A stretch of 51,539 bases of DNA from Perkinsus olseni. Taxonomy: Eukaryota > Perkinsozoa > Perkinsida > Perkinsidae. Of this stretch, positions 1-11,731 are shown one piece after another; the stretch's first letter is position 1; each line of letters begins with the position of its first letter. The position numbers and the translations under genes are program-made. The stretch covers positions 1-51,539 of the forward strand of contig JABANP010000392.1 in the NCBI GenBank assembly GCA_013115135.1. Reading direction: 5' to 3'. The notes beneath the pieces were generated by a model, which did no database searches, was not told the DNA's origin, and was given only the letters and a program-made list of their open reading frames with translations.

Positions 1-544
1 ATCTCTTGTGTTCTTCTGAGGAGCGGTGGCTGGCTACCAACTGTGTTTGCGCAGCACATCATAGTTGTTATTCTGAAAACGAGCTGGAAGCAGCTCAGGA
101 GCCTAGCCACGCAGTTCAGTGCGAAATTGTAATTGATGCTCCCAAACTCTGCAGCATACGAGATGCCGGAAAATTCACCTTATCCCGTCATCACCAGACC
201 AGTGACAGTCTGCGTCAAAAAAGACCTGGACTCTCGAACTCTCGACAATTGAGGCGAAAACTTCCTTTGACAGAACCATTAACCGACAGATTCAACGAGT
301 ACGCTGATCAGGTCGATACAGAGGGATGGGCCGGATCTTCTGGCACCTTGGTAACTTCGAATTATAGCGTCGACTCCTCGGTCCATGCATTGCCTGTTGA
401 GGCCTCCGCTAAGGGTCATGGTGGTCCGAGTCGGGAGCAGTGACCAGTCGTTTATACTCTGATCAATGAGAACATCACCTGAGGAAAGAAGAAGAACTCT
501 TCCTTCTGTAACTTCCAGGAAATAAAAGCATTCTATTCTTCGAG
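1..544. other. Duplicated sequence with no recognised gene
   Basis: This stretch matches 33112-33666 with frequent small indels. Long frames can be read but they are not conserved in frame between the two copies, so I do not treat them as genes. It lies downstream of the minus-strand MFS gene and may contain its 3' UTR or the end of a gene to the left of the window. Confidence 0.5.
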
Positions 545-620
545 GTAGGTCGCGGGTTCGAATCCCAGGTGGTGCGTTTCGCGATTCACGTATCATATCG
601 TGATTCATAATATCGTTCAG
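545..620 (+). other. Intron-like segment with tRNA T-arm/B-box core (left copy)
   Basis: The segment starts GAG|GTAGGT, has the core GCGGGTTCGAATCCC about ten bases in, and reaches a TTCAG acceptor-like end at 620. It is the left-copy version of 33667-33741. The start and core match the 50-nt pore intron of the K+ channel. I cannot assign flanking exons on the plus strand, so whether it is spliced here is unknown. It may be a relic or lie in a UTR. Confidence 0.4.
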
Positions 621-649
621 CTACTTCAGGATAACATTTAATACCGGTG

Positions 650-3600
650 ACGATGCCAACAACATTTGGGAACCACGCATATCTCCTGCATGACAAGATT
701 TCTTTACCACAGCCAAAGAAAGGATAATTGAAGATATTTATCCCAGCGGCCAAGAAGGTGATAACACCACCATGTCCACGCAAACTTGTATACGAATAGG
801 GAGCCGATCACGACGTTTCATACAACCGCAGAGGGAAGCGAAGGACTGGAGGACGCCCAGGGCATTGGCCAATCTTATCCGGAACCAGCACCGCTACGCT
901 GCCGAATACGGCCACGAAAGGCTGGAGGCCGAGACTGATTTATGAGTGATGACTGAAGCCAATCTTAGTGCCATGCGAAAATGACGCGCTGCTGTTAACT
1001 TCCTCCATCAATTTCACCTCTATAGAATGGTAGCACTACTAGCTGGGAACCGATGAGCACGGCATACCGCAGTGGTAGAAAGAGAATGCCATCACTTTGG
1101 TTGTTCGTGAAGGCCATTACACCTAGAAATACCACCAGGCCCAGAAACCATAGAGGCATCTGCTGGTTTAAATCCATCACATGACCTTCCTCTGAGAGGT
1201 GAATTTGCCCTGATGCCTTTAGAGAAGCATAGTCATCCCACCCTGAGAGGCTGATTGGCCAGGCACTCCTGCTCATCATTTAACGTCAGCGAGTCACCTG
1301 CCTCACGAGCGGCATGCCCGTGATTTCGCCCATGAAGACCCTCGCCTGCCGCTTCTAAATACAAGGCAATTATAGGAGTCCCATAATATGACTGTCGCAA
1401 TAACTTCAATCACCTGTTATGAAGAATGCTGAACACTCCACTCATGAGGCCACATGCAGAAAAATTATGGTTGGATTCCACGTGGCAAGATAACAGCGGT
1501 CGATATTACGAACCTATGCTGGCACTTAGCTACTGTCGAAACTGAAGTCGTTTGCCATTGTGCCACTACATGATTGATCGGGATATTATGAAGGCACTTT
1601 ACACTCATCCTCCTCGCCGGTCATCCATCCCCCTTGATCGTCTCCTCGGTTGGCACACCAACAGCATTAATTCACAGCCCAGAATGCCCGACATTACAAA
1701 CATTGTGATGATATGTCCTTCGGAGCCAGTCACGATCGCCGCAAGTAGAGCTAACCCTCGACTCGGCCGAACTCGTCCCAAGGCTACGTCTGTGGGCTAA
1801 CAATGATGATACAGGCAGTGACTACAGAACGTCCGCGCAGAGAGAAGATTCCTCCTGAACATGTGAATGCGGCCGAATCCTTGCTGACCTCTGACACTCT
1901 GTGGCGCTGACTTTTCCCTTCATCCTTGTTGGTGGTAGATCCTCCAGCGCAGGGTTGGTCCCGGGTATAACGAAAATATGTAGAGAATCTCGATAATTCC
2001 GATGGCACAGATGAAGGGCAAAAACCGGCGCGGCCAAATAGTAGGTTAGAGATGCATGACCATCGGCCATACAGGGCGACGCCGAGCATGATCAGACCAC
2101 CGACCATAGAGTACCCAAGTCCGGCACTATGGTATTTCATTCGATAAGAGGCTGAATCCCATCAAGTGCCATGAAGAGCCTATACCATATCTTTCCGGTG
2201 TTGGTACTTTGCGATGATTATCGCTACGACACTTGCAGGGTCAATGATAACTACTATGCGCGCAAGTCAGCCCGACAAGAAATCTGGTATATGGAGAGAC
2301 TGAATACCTCATCAAAAGTACGACAAAAGCCTTGCTACCAAATTTTCGATACTTTACGTGAACTGAAGCGTCCTCGGGACGTCACCTTTTGTGATGACAC
2401 GCGGCAAAGATTTGATAACCACGGTATCAATACTTTGTTTATAGGCGTACCACAACTAATACGGTATCTATACGCAGGTGCCGTTTAAAACCCAGATCCC
2501 TTTAAGCTTTGGTAGCGAACGAGCTGAGATGTAACGCAATACCCTCAACAACAGAAAAAAGGAAAAATGAAAAAAAGAGAGTAGAAAAAGAAGAGAAAAG
2601 GAAATGGGCGGCGAGGGGTAAAATAATCACCCACCACCGGCAGCCGCGTAATATCCGTGCAGCTACGAGGCCGCGCACCTGAAAGGGTGGCGCCGCATAC
2701 CGCATATCTTCACCGAGAGAGTTTCCGTCACGAGCTCTCCATAACCGCGTCTACAGCCGCATCTTGTTCGCAAGTTTCACCCCGGAATATCGAACCAAAC
2801 GCCGGTGAAAAAATATCGGCACTCTACTAAAGCGGAAAGAGCGGCATGTGAACCCACAGTACTACATCATCCACAACCGAAGGCGTCGTCGCCAGCAAGG
2901 CGTATGGTGCATCACAGCGACAGGCTGCACACACAAAGCCAGCGGGCATGCGGTGGTGGAGTTACCTGACGAAGCAGAGGAGATCTGTGGATTTGTCCTG
3001 ACCTTTGAATGAATGCCGTAATTGGTATGAGAATCCCATGGCATGGCGCATGGCGTGGTGAAAGCATCATTGCCCCGTCGAATCGCTATCCCGCGTATCA
3101 CTGCAACGGCAGCGAGGAGCATCTGACATAGTAGGTGGTCAGAGAGATGGTTCAGCCCGACGAGGAGACCAACCACCGGTGGTGAATCTGAAAGGCGCGT
3201 CAGCGGAAATCTTAATATAGGAAACTGACCGCGACTCACCAGAGCCGCGTAAGAGAGGAGGCGGTTTATGACCGTGCTGATCACTGATGCCTCGGCCAAT
3301 CACGACCATCACTCCGATCTGCCATTGCAGCTGCGGATATTACCGCATTACATCGAACCATCTGAAAGATGCGGGAGGGTAATTTTCAGGTTGAGCTGGC
3401 ATGATACAGAACAGTCGACGGAGGAACCTACAGAACGATGCCGCTGCGGGTTGCAGGTACCGCTATAGCTCATCCCGTTCACAAACAGGGCCGCCAAAGT
3501 AGGCTTAACACTTTCAAGCGCGTACCTGATTGATCAGTCCACCAGGCTCGAGAGAGAAACCGCAAATTCATTACCAAAACGCTGGAGAAGCACAAATTCT

Positions 3601-4060
3601 GACGCTGAAATTTTTCTCTCCTGAATCGCCACGAGACGTTGAAGCTCATTTGCCCTTGAAGCCGTTGGTGATGGTGGGTGCATATAGAGATACTGTGAAA
3701 AGCCTCTCCTTATCATCGCATGTGGTGCTAAGCACATGATCGCCTGAAAGCCAGCTAAAACCCGTACGAGTAGCCAGAGGGGTGTCAGCGTGATCATTCC
3801 CATTACGTCAGATAGGGCATGAGAGCGCCGAAGGTTGAAGCTGGAGCCAAGGAAACTCAGTGGGAGAATCTTGCATGCCAGCGAGTCGACTCGACGATGA
3901 GTGCTAGTTGATGGCGCATGAGGAGGGTAACGACATCTGAAACAAAACTGACGAAGCATGCGCTGATCACCACCGCGAGAAGAAACGGCGCGAGGCTCAG
4001 TTCAGTGGAACCTGCATCAATTGTTAGTTTTCTGCATGAAATACCGAAGAAGACTCTTTT
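650..4060 (-). pseudogene. MFS-type transporter, left copy, disrupted by many indels
   Basis: This is the counterpart of the clearer right copy at 33772-37060. Recognisable pieces on the minus strand include a membrane segment near 3260-3150 (PVVGLLVGLNHLSDHL), a first-helix-like piece near 3880-3780 (KILPLSFLGSSF), the MVGGLIMLGVAL segment near 2110-2060, and the LYASLKASGQIHLSEEG loop near 1200. No frame stays open for more than about 140 codons because single-base indels shift it repeatedly. The family is known for 12 membrane helices moving small solutes; the substrate cannot be read here. Whether the breaks are real or uncorrected sequencing error is open, since the right copy has different breaks. 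Confidence 0.5.
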
Positions 4061-4089
4061 TGACTCCTCCGACGGTATTCCGGTCCTGT

Positions 4090-4572
4090 TGGTCGGATGA
4101 AAAGGCCGATTTGTGGCGCTGCAGGCGGAACGGGAAACCAGGAAACCCCTCCCCGAAACTCCAAGCGACAGGGCAGCATCCCGATCCCGAAAACTGTTGC
4201 CTAGGGGCAAACCAGAAACCCCTCCCGAAACCCGGACAGGGCAAATCGAGAAACCCGTAACCGTTGCTCAGGTAAACCAGATCCCCGAAAACGCGTCCCT
4301 GCTTCCTTGTGGTCATTCCTCCCTGGATTTTGAGAATTACCTCCGTGTCTCTTCTGGCAGGAGGGACTCTGCGCACCTCTCGGCAAACATCTTGCCACTC
4401 CTCAACGGAAAAAGCGCAATTTCCAACGTGACTTTGCCGTAGCCTCGTGTGCTCTTGAAAAATATCTCCCATCTTCGCAGGGGTGTCCCTCCTTATTCAC
4501 TCTCGGTGGTGGCTTTTGGCCGATCCGGAGTCCCTCGAGAAGATCCTTCCTCATTCTGACACCTCCTAGCGG
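4090..4572. promoter_or_regulatory. Divergent intergenic region with short degenerate repeats (left copy)
   Basis: It lies between the minus-strand MFS gene and the plus-strand channel gene, so it probably holds both promoters. It contains diverged copies of a roughly 30-nt unit, recognisable by CAGAAACCCCTCCCGAAACC near 4210-4230, and the piece TGGATTTTGAGAATTACC near 4324-4341. No TATA box can be called with confidence. Confidence 0.35.
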
Positions 4573-7519
4573 ATGGTCCTAGGAACGCGTACCAGTGGTA
4601 TGCAAAGGCTCCCTCGGGGCATCCTAGCCCTAGGCCCGGACTCAAACCAGGGGACAGCTCCTGATGGCCCCTCATAGAACGTGGTCGTATCAAAAACGAT
4701 CAGAGAGGTAAGTGGCGGGTGAATCAGCAGCTTAAAAACGATCTTCATCGCTCAGGTGAACGCCGACGTCCTGGAGGGCCATCGCTGCGACACCTCGGAC
4801 CTTGGTGAGACGAAAATCGCGCCAAAATGCTGGATTCCGAGATTATCGCCAATTTCACAGCAGTTGACGGAGATACACTCTCATCTTGGTATCCAGCTCC
4901 TCTGCGATCCCGAGGTGCCTGCCATGGTCGGCCAGCCGTCCTCTCAAAGACGCGCGCTCGGGCGAAGGATACAATTGCTCCGGTTATTACTGAGCGTATC
5001 AAATGAACGTGAATCCGCTATGCCTTCGACCCTCAGCGGCGAAGAGTCGCGCTGAGGCGTCGAGACAGCAAAACGTGAAGTCACGTTCCGAGCAGCCATG
5101 ATGCACCGCCTCCTGTTAAAAATGAGAAGAAATTCACTCCCTCATCCGGCACCGTCGAAAAGGGCCCCTCCTGCGCTTTGCTGAGATAGAGCGCAGCTTG
5201 ACGCTCAAGACAGATCCTCATTGCTGATGCTAAGCGCTGATGATGAAGGCTGAAGGATGGGCGAACGGCAGCTCCGAAGGAAGAGAAAAATCTCGAGGGT
5301 TCAAAACTCCATCTACAAATGGAAAGCTCTGCGCGAAATTATCTTCAAAAAGTGGGGCGCCTAGGGTAGCTCTCCCGTTGGAAGGCAGTTCTTCCGGAGT
5401 CATCCGATGTTGCTCGAGACCAATCGGGAGGAGGTGATCCGAAACCGTCGGCAGAAACACCGGTGAGACTTCTGCCAGGGAACGGTGCCAGAAGAGCAAC
5501 CCACGACGTTCAGACCAGGAAGGGTGGCGAGGCCTGCGAAGGTCGAAAGAACCATAGACGATGAGCTTCCTGAGGGGTGCTGGTGATAGGGGACGCTTGG
5601 TCGGAGATGGGGTCGCCAAACCGGATGGAACGAAGAGAGTAGAGTTAAAGATCGATACTGTAACACAGGGCTCTCAGGAGTTGGGCGATCTGTGAGGTAG
5701 TAGTCAGAGAAGTTCGATCGGTGGAGGGACGCCTCAGGGCGATGGGCATCAGCGTGAGGTTGGCGGAGGAAGGCCATGACGAGGGAAATAGCAGCAGCAT
5801 GCCGGTTATGAGTCCTAGGCGGCTGAGCAACAAGAGAAATGGGAAGAACTTGTTGGGGAGCGAGAGTCGCGAAGGCATCATTGCAACCTCCACCACCTGC
5901 AGGGAGAAGCTGAGGGTGGTTAAGGAGCCCACTTATGCAAAGTTTCTTGACCCATTTTGTATCTTGCACGATCGACCCCTGAGATACCCTCTGCTTTCAG
6001 CCAACTGTCAGTTAGTTGGATCTCTTTCAGAGTCCTAGCGAAGGAGCTTCCGGCAAGGCAGTACGGGAACCGCTGCGCTTTCATCAACTGGTGAGAATGC
6101 GCAGGCTCGCCTGAGACAATATTAAGCGCCTTGAGGGTCTTCGGACACCCCTGGCTTCAACATAGCGTCTTTAGCTAGACTGGCTCGGATAGTGGGATGG
6201 CTACTTCGCACGGATGGCCACATCAGTTTCCGGGGCAATGGACCCTGAGATGCTGGAAGCTCATTGCTCTAGGTACCCCCCACAGGCAGAGAATGACGGT
6301 GAGAAGGAGGTAGAGGTGGAAGAGTTGATGCATGTGCAGTCGCTGGCCTTGAGGTATAGGGAGGAATTGGTAAATGAGGAAATGGAAGTTGCAACGCAAT
6401 GTGAGTATCCTGCGCACAGCGAAGGATACGCCGGCTTGTGCATGCGTGCGGTATCTTGCACCCATCTTCCAGATGCTGTTGGACCCAAGCGTAGCTCTCG
6501 AGCGGCCGAAGAGGGACATAGAGGAAGTGGTATCGCTCATCATCGTTCGAAGCGACTGAAGCAAGATGAGGTGAGAAATGGTCGGCCGGATGATACCTGT
6601 CATTGACGGGCTCTCAACCACCGCTTGGACTCCCTCGGTCGATCGTCATTCGTGCGCTCTTTTCTCAGTTGGAGAAGATGATGTCTTTGTTACCTGATGA
6701 GGCGAAGGACCGTGGCAAGATGTTCGGTCGGCGAGGGAGCCTAGCCGGTATCATGGCTGATCCGTTGGCTGCTATGACGGAATGCTCTCGAGCACTCGTT
6801 GCCGACCCTCATTCCCCAAAACAAGGTGAGCTCTACTTCCTACCAGAAGGATCACCACGGTACCTGCGTGTCCCTTTGTTTTTTTCGTCTCGGAGTACTC
6901 AACTTCTATTGATCGTCACAACCGTATGAATTCAATGTGTCAAAGAACGCATGATCGGCATTTTCGTCGTTCGCGTATCTTCAGGTTGATATGGGACCTC
7001 ATCATCTCTACCTTACACATGTACCAGGCTACCACCATCCCCTTCGCCTTGGCCTTCTACCTGTCCGACAAGGAGCGTGCCGACTCGCCTCTCATGAACA
7101 TTCTCCCAGTTTCGGACGTTGTTTTCGGCATCAACATCCTAGTCACGTGCTTCACTGGCTTCTACATGGACGGTGCCCTTGTTCGCGAGCCGAAGATTCT
7201 CGCCCTGCGGTATCTGAAGACTTGGTTCCTCATCGACCTCGTTGGTGCCTTCCCATATGTCGCCTTCCCCAGTGAGTCAGCTGTGTGTCAGTGGCTCAGG
7301 TTACTGAGGCTTCTCATTATCGGTCGGACTGGCTATTTACGGCACCAGATCATGAGCCGTATCGAGCATCGCGTTCAAAGCGAGCTCCTGTTCATTCTTC
7401 TGGGCATTGTGAAACTGGTCATGCTCCTCATTTTGGTGGCTCACTGGGGAGCATGTATATGGTGGGCGGTTGGTGCATCGGGGTACTTAGCGGACAGCGG
7501 TCCTGAGGGGTGGATAACG

Positions 7520-7569
7520 GTGGGTCCTGCGCGGGTTCGAATCCCTGGGAGGGCATTTAATCCTTTCAG
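7520..7569 (+). other. 50-nt intron in the channel pore region with tRNA T-arm-like core
   Basis: The exon before ends GGG TGG ATA ACG and the intron starts GTGGGT. It contains GCGGGTTCGAATCCC and ends CCTTTCAG, followed in phase 0 by GAATTCGGTCTCCC, which leads into the TVGYGD pore. Removing these 50 nt restores the reading frame across the pore turret, so the intron call is strong. The core matches a Pol III B box (GGTTCGAATCC) and the 3' half of a tRNA T-arm. Confidence 0.85.
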
Positions 7570-9816
7570 GAATTCGGTCTCCCTACTGACGACTTATGGC
7601 AAATGAGCCGCATACGTCAATACACCGCTTGTCTGTACTTTATGACATCGACTATCACAACGGTCGGATACGGAGACATTCATGCTGTCACTCATTCAGA
7701 GCGAGTGTAAGGTCGATCGTCCCGCTTGCCCGTGACTTCATCTTGTTTCAGGTTTTGTGTCATTTGCGAGATTTTAGCGGGCAATTTGTTTGCCCTATTT
7801 TCTGGTTTGCTTTGCTCATTGATTTTGACGTATGATGAGGTCGGGGCTCAATTCAGAGCGCGACTGAAGACGGCTATGAGGTGGGATGAACTTTGCTCGA
7901 TTTTCTGTCTTGACGAATTTACCAGGTACATGAATCGCCATAACGTAGACCATGGCGTCCAAATTCAAGTGCGACGCTTCCTTGAGAGGCTTTTCCAGAA
8001 CCAGGCTAACGAGCAGGCGAAGTCTGATTTGCTCACGTAAGCTGGGGAGCGCCTCGACCGGGCTAGATCTTTCCAGGGAGATTCGGCAGCTCAGAGTGGC
8101 TTCTATTTGATGGTCTGATTATTATACTAAAGGTGCAATGTTCTATTCGAGAGCATGCTACTGGTACACTACTGGTGGTTCAAATGACTGAACTTGGCGG
8201 CGGAATCCTCCCACTAATGCATTCTTCGGTTTCACTCAGGTTGCTACGTACATCAGAAGGCCTCCAGAATCGAGTATTGGTCGGAGTCATGGGAAGAATG
8301 CTTAAGAACTACAAATGGTTCGATGTCAAAATCACAGATGCTCAGCTGGGCCGGGTTGCATCCGTCGTCCTAACGAAGTGAGTATCACTGGCGTGGATCT
8401 CTGCGGCTCCGGTATGCGACGAGGGGTGACGGCTCGTCACTGAGCTATAATTTCCCGCTATAGCTGCACGACCGTTTTTCACATTCCCGCGCGCAATGAA
8501 TAGGCCGTAACTGGTTACGCTTCGGGAATCTGTGAGGTGGGGCTTCTGTCCTGTCTCATCGCCGTTCTGAGGCTGAGTTTCGTCCGGATCCACCTAATAT
8601 GTTCGTTCGAGTAGCGGGTCAGCGGTTCAGCAGAGCGTTATGCTCAGGTACTTCGCTCCGGGGGACCTGGTCTTCTATGCGGGCGACAAAGCTGAGTGTA
8701 TGATTTTTGTGGTCAGGGGTTTGATCAAGTGCAAACGGGACAAGAATAGTAGTTCTCCTGGGTTCCTATTCTCTTTTTCACACGATATCTTTCGCAGGTG
8801 AAGTCCCAGGCTCAGTATCTAGGCTAAAGCGCTTCGAGGGATCTCCCAAACCCATTTCTTCCTACTTGGCGCTCAACGGACCGCGTAGCTCTGGTTCGAG
8901 AGACTCTCAGCCGCGTGCTAACTACCGAGCTTCGATATATGGCTTCAGTACGGCTCTTACCTCGCTTGTGCCTGGCGATTACGTCGGCGAGAAGGCGTTG
9001 TTCACGGACGACTTCGAATGGCCTGATATCGCCGTCTGCACCACTTTTTGTGAAGTCTACGAGCTTGATCGTCAATCGTTCATCGAGAAGTGCGTCCACG
9101 TCCTGCCCGATCTACATGATGTTTACCTGGAGAAGTGCTTGTTCATGGCCACGGATAATATAGCCTCTGGAGGCAGTGACATGACTCTTGAGAAGATCAA
9201 GCAAGTCGAGGAGTTACTCGGTAGGGCGTAGCTTGGAATTGCCACAATTCATTCTGACAGGATTGGGCTATCACGTCGATGACATGCGAAATTCGGAAAG
9301 CTCGTTTTGTTCTTTCCTCAGTTGAGGGTGCCTCGGCAAATTCCGTCGACGAGAATAATCGTCACATAATATGTGAGCCGGCTTCGCAAGGGCAGGTCGA
9401 GATTCTGCTGCTGCTGTTGGGGTTCGGGGCGAATGTAATAATGAAAGCGTGCCGCTCTTCCCTATGTTGTGGAATTATTCCGAGATTGAATATGGCGCTT
9501 TTGATTCTAGGTGAACTTCTTCCTTAAACCGCGGGGAGACCACACTCCGGCGAATCTCGGTGGCCAGTCATTGAGTCGTCGCACTCAAAATCTCGACGCG
9601 GCTCCCTTGGTCGGACGGCATATTTGGAACAGGGCGGCAATGCGTTCAGCCGAGGAGCTTCATTCAGGATCGCTTTTGGAAGTTGATCGGGAGGAGTCAG
9701 GAATATACGGAAACGTGAGTGGATTTGCTTTTTGGACTCGCTGGCAGGAGATGTGAATTTGTTGTTAGGGAAAGAATAATGGGCTAGTAATGATAATGAA
9801 ATATGAGATGTAGAAT

Positions 9817-9855
9817 GGAATAGCCCATAGTTTCAATGAAACTATGAGCTATTCC
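9817..9855. repeat. 39-nt near-perfect hairpin, 19-1-19 (left copy)
   Basis: Left arm GGAATAGCCCATAGTTTCA, a single central A, then a right arm that is its reverse complement with one mismatch. It lies in non-coding sequence between ankyrin exons of the channel gene and is conserved in the right copy at 42808-42846. Confidence 0.85.
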
Positions 9856-11394
9856 TATTTGTATGAGGGATTGACATAGAGGTGAAACTGTTTTACCTCT
9901 CTGTTAGTCTCCAATATCCATTACAGAAATAATAACAAGCTGGTTATGATATACAGTATATCGGCATAGTGAGCGCCAGCTGGCGATAATAAACTAGTGG
10001 ATTGCACTGAGACATCATCGTGATGGGTGCCACCCCAGCTCGCTGTGGATACTTGTAGCAGTATCTTTGAGTGGCGCTCTCACAATTTCGGTAGATGCCG
10101 AATGATCATAAATAGAGTGGCTGGAGTTGACGGCAATTAAGTTGTGAAATATGAGTAGGCGACTTGGCCCGCGTCTTAATACTGCGCACATTATGATGGA
10201 GGCAGATTGCCGAAAAAAGTTCATTTCAGCGCATGACACCTGATCGCCTGGCGCCGCTCCAAATGGCTATCCAGTCTGGCAGCATAGCGGCAGTGGCCAC
10301 CCTGGCTCGTCATACGAGTCTGCTTATCCTGCAGCAGAGAGAGGATGACCATCCATTGGCGGCAATGCAATTGCACAAGAAGGGCCCCTCTCTGGACCCA
10401 ATGGCCCCCATCTTGAAGGCACCATTGATTATGCGATACGAGGTAGTTTGAAGTCGCTCGCAGTCTCTATTTTCCCTCGTGTCTGTTCGGATATATTTTG
10501 TTGTTTTCTAGCGTGTTTCGGTTTCAAAAAGTGGCCAGCTTCGAAAATTTGGGCGACATCTCCCTGTTCGTCTATGAGCCCTGCGATATTTCTTATCGGA
10601 GTCAGTTCCTCGTGAACCTAGTATCTCTGTAGCGCATAGAGCATGGGGACCGCGTTTACTTCGTAAGGCTATCCGACTTTCTCCTTTTGACAGGTCTTGG
10701 CAGCCGCAGTGATGCAAGGATGCCAATCGATCGCTATGAGGATAATCACGGATGGGAAAAGGAGAGAGGAGTCTACGGGGGTTCCGCTTGATGTTATGCG
10801 GGTGGGTTTTTCTACGAGAAAGTTGTCGCGAAGTGTTCCTGTTGTAGCTTTTCTATGGTTATGAGGCTGGCGCGATGCCCATTTTACCAGCGTTCCGAGT
10901 TGCCTTGCCGGCGGCTGAGTTAGCCGAGAGATACGGTCATGATACCGAAGGGAGAAACCTTATTCACTTGGCAGCTGAAAGCGGTCAGGTTGAGGTGAGC
11001 ATACGCGTCAACAGCAAATCGAGAATGGACCATAACTCGTCAGATGCTTGAGTTCCTCATTAACACGAAACTGTTTCCAATGCCGAGGGCATTAGAGGCG
11101 TTCACCGAGCCGAATCCAGAGCCTCAAGTTGAGATGCCGATGCTGGCGGCTGGCGCCGGCCATACTCCGCTCCATCTCGCTGCTATAAGAGGGAACATCG
11201 ATATTGTCACGAGCTTGGTGGACGCGGGAGTTAGTATCAACATCACCAATCGCCTGGGGCAAACGGTAGGGTGGAGGGAAGGCTGCTACTAGTTATGCGA
11301 ATTTCCTGTGTGTGTGAGTTAAAAGGCCGACGCCGTTGATACGGCTTATTTAGACTAGCACCGATGTATATTTCTGTGGGGAATCAGTTCAGTC

Positions 11395-11446
11395 CCGAGT
11401 CGGTACCACTGGTACCGACTCGGTACCACTCGGTACCACCGAGTAA
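11395..11446. repeat. GGTACC palindrome cluster at the duplication breakpoint
   Basis: CCGAGTCGGTACC and its reverse complement flank the trinucleotide ACT (11395-11423, perfect 13-3-13). A second overlapping palindrome follows, ACTCGGT-ACC-ACCGAGT. The cluster begins within a base or two of the point where the left duplication copy stops matching the right copy. Confidence 0.85.
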
Positions 11447-11653
11447 AATGCCCGGCATGCGTCAAAAGAGGAAGTTGAATACTTGAACGCTGTTACTTCT
11501 CTCCGAAGCAGAGCGACGAGTGCTGCTACTATAGTTTGTGCTCATGTTCGCACGATCGTGCTGGCTCGCCTCTGACCATCATTCTCGGAGGAGACGAGAC
11601 AGTCTCGACCCGAGTCTGTAACGAGTCGCTCGGATGGCAATGGTTCAAACCAC

Positions 11654-11731
11654 CCAGGTTCGATCCCTGGACCTCTCAATGAGAGGAACATGCAACGGGA
11701 TACATGGGAGGCTCTCATGTATCCCGTTGCA
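11654..11731. repeat. T-arm-like stem, small hairpin and 41-nt palindrome in series
   Basis: Three inverted repeats stand in a row. 11654-11670 is CCAGG-TTCGATC-CCTGG, identical in form to a tRNA T-arm. 11672-11686 is CCTCTC-AAT-GAGAGG. 11691-11731 is a 20-1-20 hairpin (left arm TGCAACGGGATACATGGGAG) with one mismatch. No tRNA D-arm or anticodon arm can be placed upstream, so this is not called as a tRNA gene. Confidence 0.75.

Larger units (their letters stand above)
4573..11265 (+). pseudogene. K+ channel gene, left copy: frameshifted 5' part and lacking the 3' exons
   Basis: This is the left copy of the gene at 37595-46687. The membrane and pore exons are intact: S1-S5 at 6985-7519, then after a 50-nt intron the pore exon starting at 7570 with TVGYGD, then the S6 exon at 7752-8036. 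The cNBD-like exon (GDYVGEKALF near 8976) and ankyrin exons (GHTPLHLAAIRGN near 11160) are also open. In contrast the first two exons (4573 to about 5920) carry many one-base indels, and the exon ending at CAAAACAAG (6825) has two extra bases that change the splice phase so that a stop follows. The gene stops at the duplication breakpoint after the ankyrin exon ending at 11265; the last three exons of the right copy are absent. As assembled it cannot make the full protein. Confidence 0.75.
1..11394 (+). repeat. Left copy of a large direct duplication (MFS gene plus 5' part of K+ channel gene)
   Basis: This segment aligns in the same orientation with 33112-44391, at an offset of 33111 at the left edge and 32992 around the channel core. 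The window begins inside the duplication, so its true left end is unseen. The right end is abrupt. Both copies share GGGGAATCAGTT near 11380/44373 and then diverge completely after about 11394/44391. From 1 to about 6250 the two copies differ by very many single-base insertions and deletions. From about 6300 to 11394 they differ mainly by substitutions. The unit carries two divergently transcribed genes, an MFS-type transporter (minus) and the first two thirds of a K+ channel gene (plus). Confidence 0.95.

Noticed and set aside
548..575. tRNA gene suggested by GCGGGTTCGAATCCC (also 7531, 15540, 33673, 11654)
   Set aside because: Only the T-arm-like core is present. I could not place a D-arm, anticodon arm or a pairing acceptor stem around any of them, and two of the sites lie inside introns proven by protein continuity.
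279..608. Minus-strand protein containing PGIRTRDLP (and a similar one at 33650)
   Set aside because: This peptide is the well-known artefact of translating a T-arm-like sequence. The frame is not conserved between the two duplication copies.
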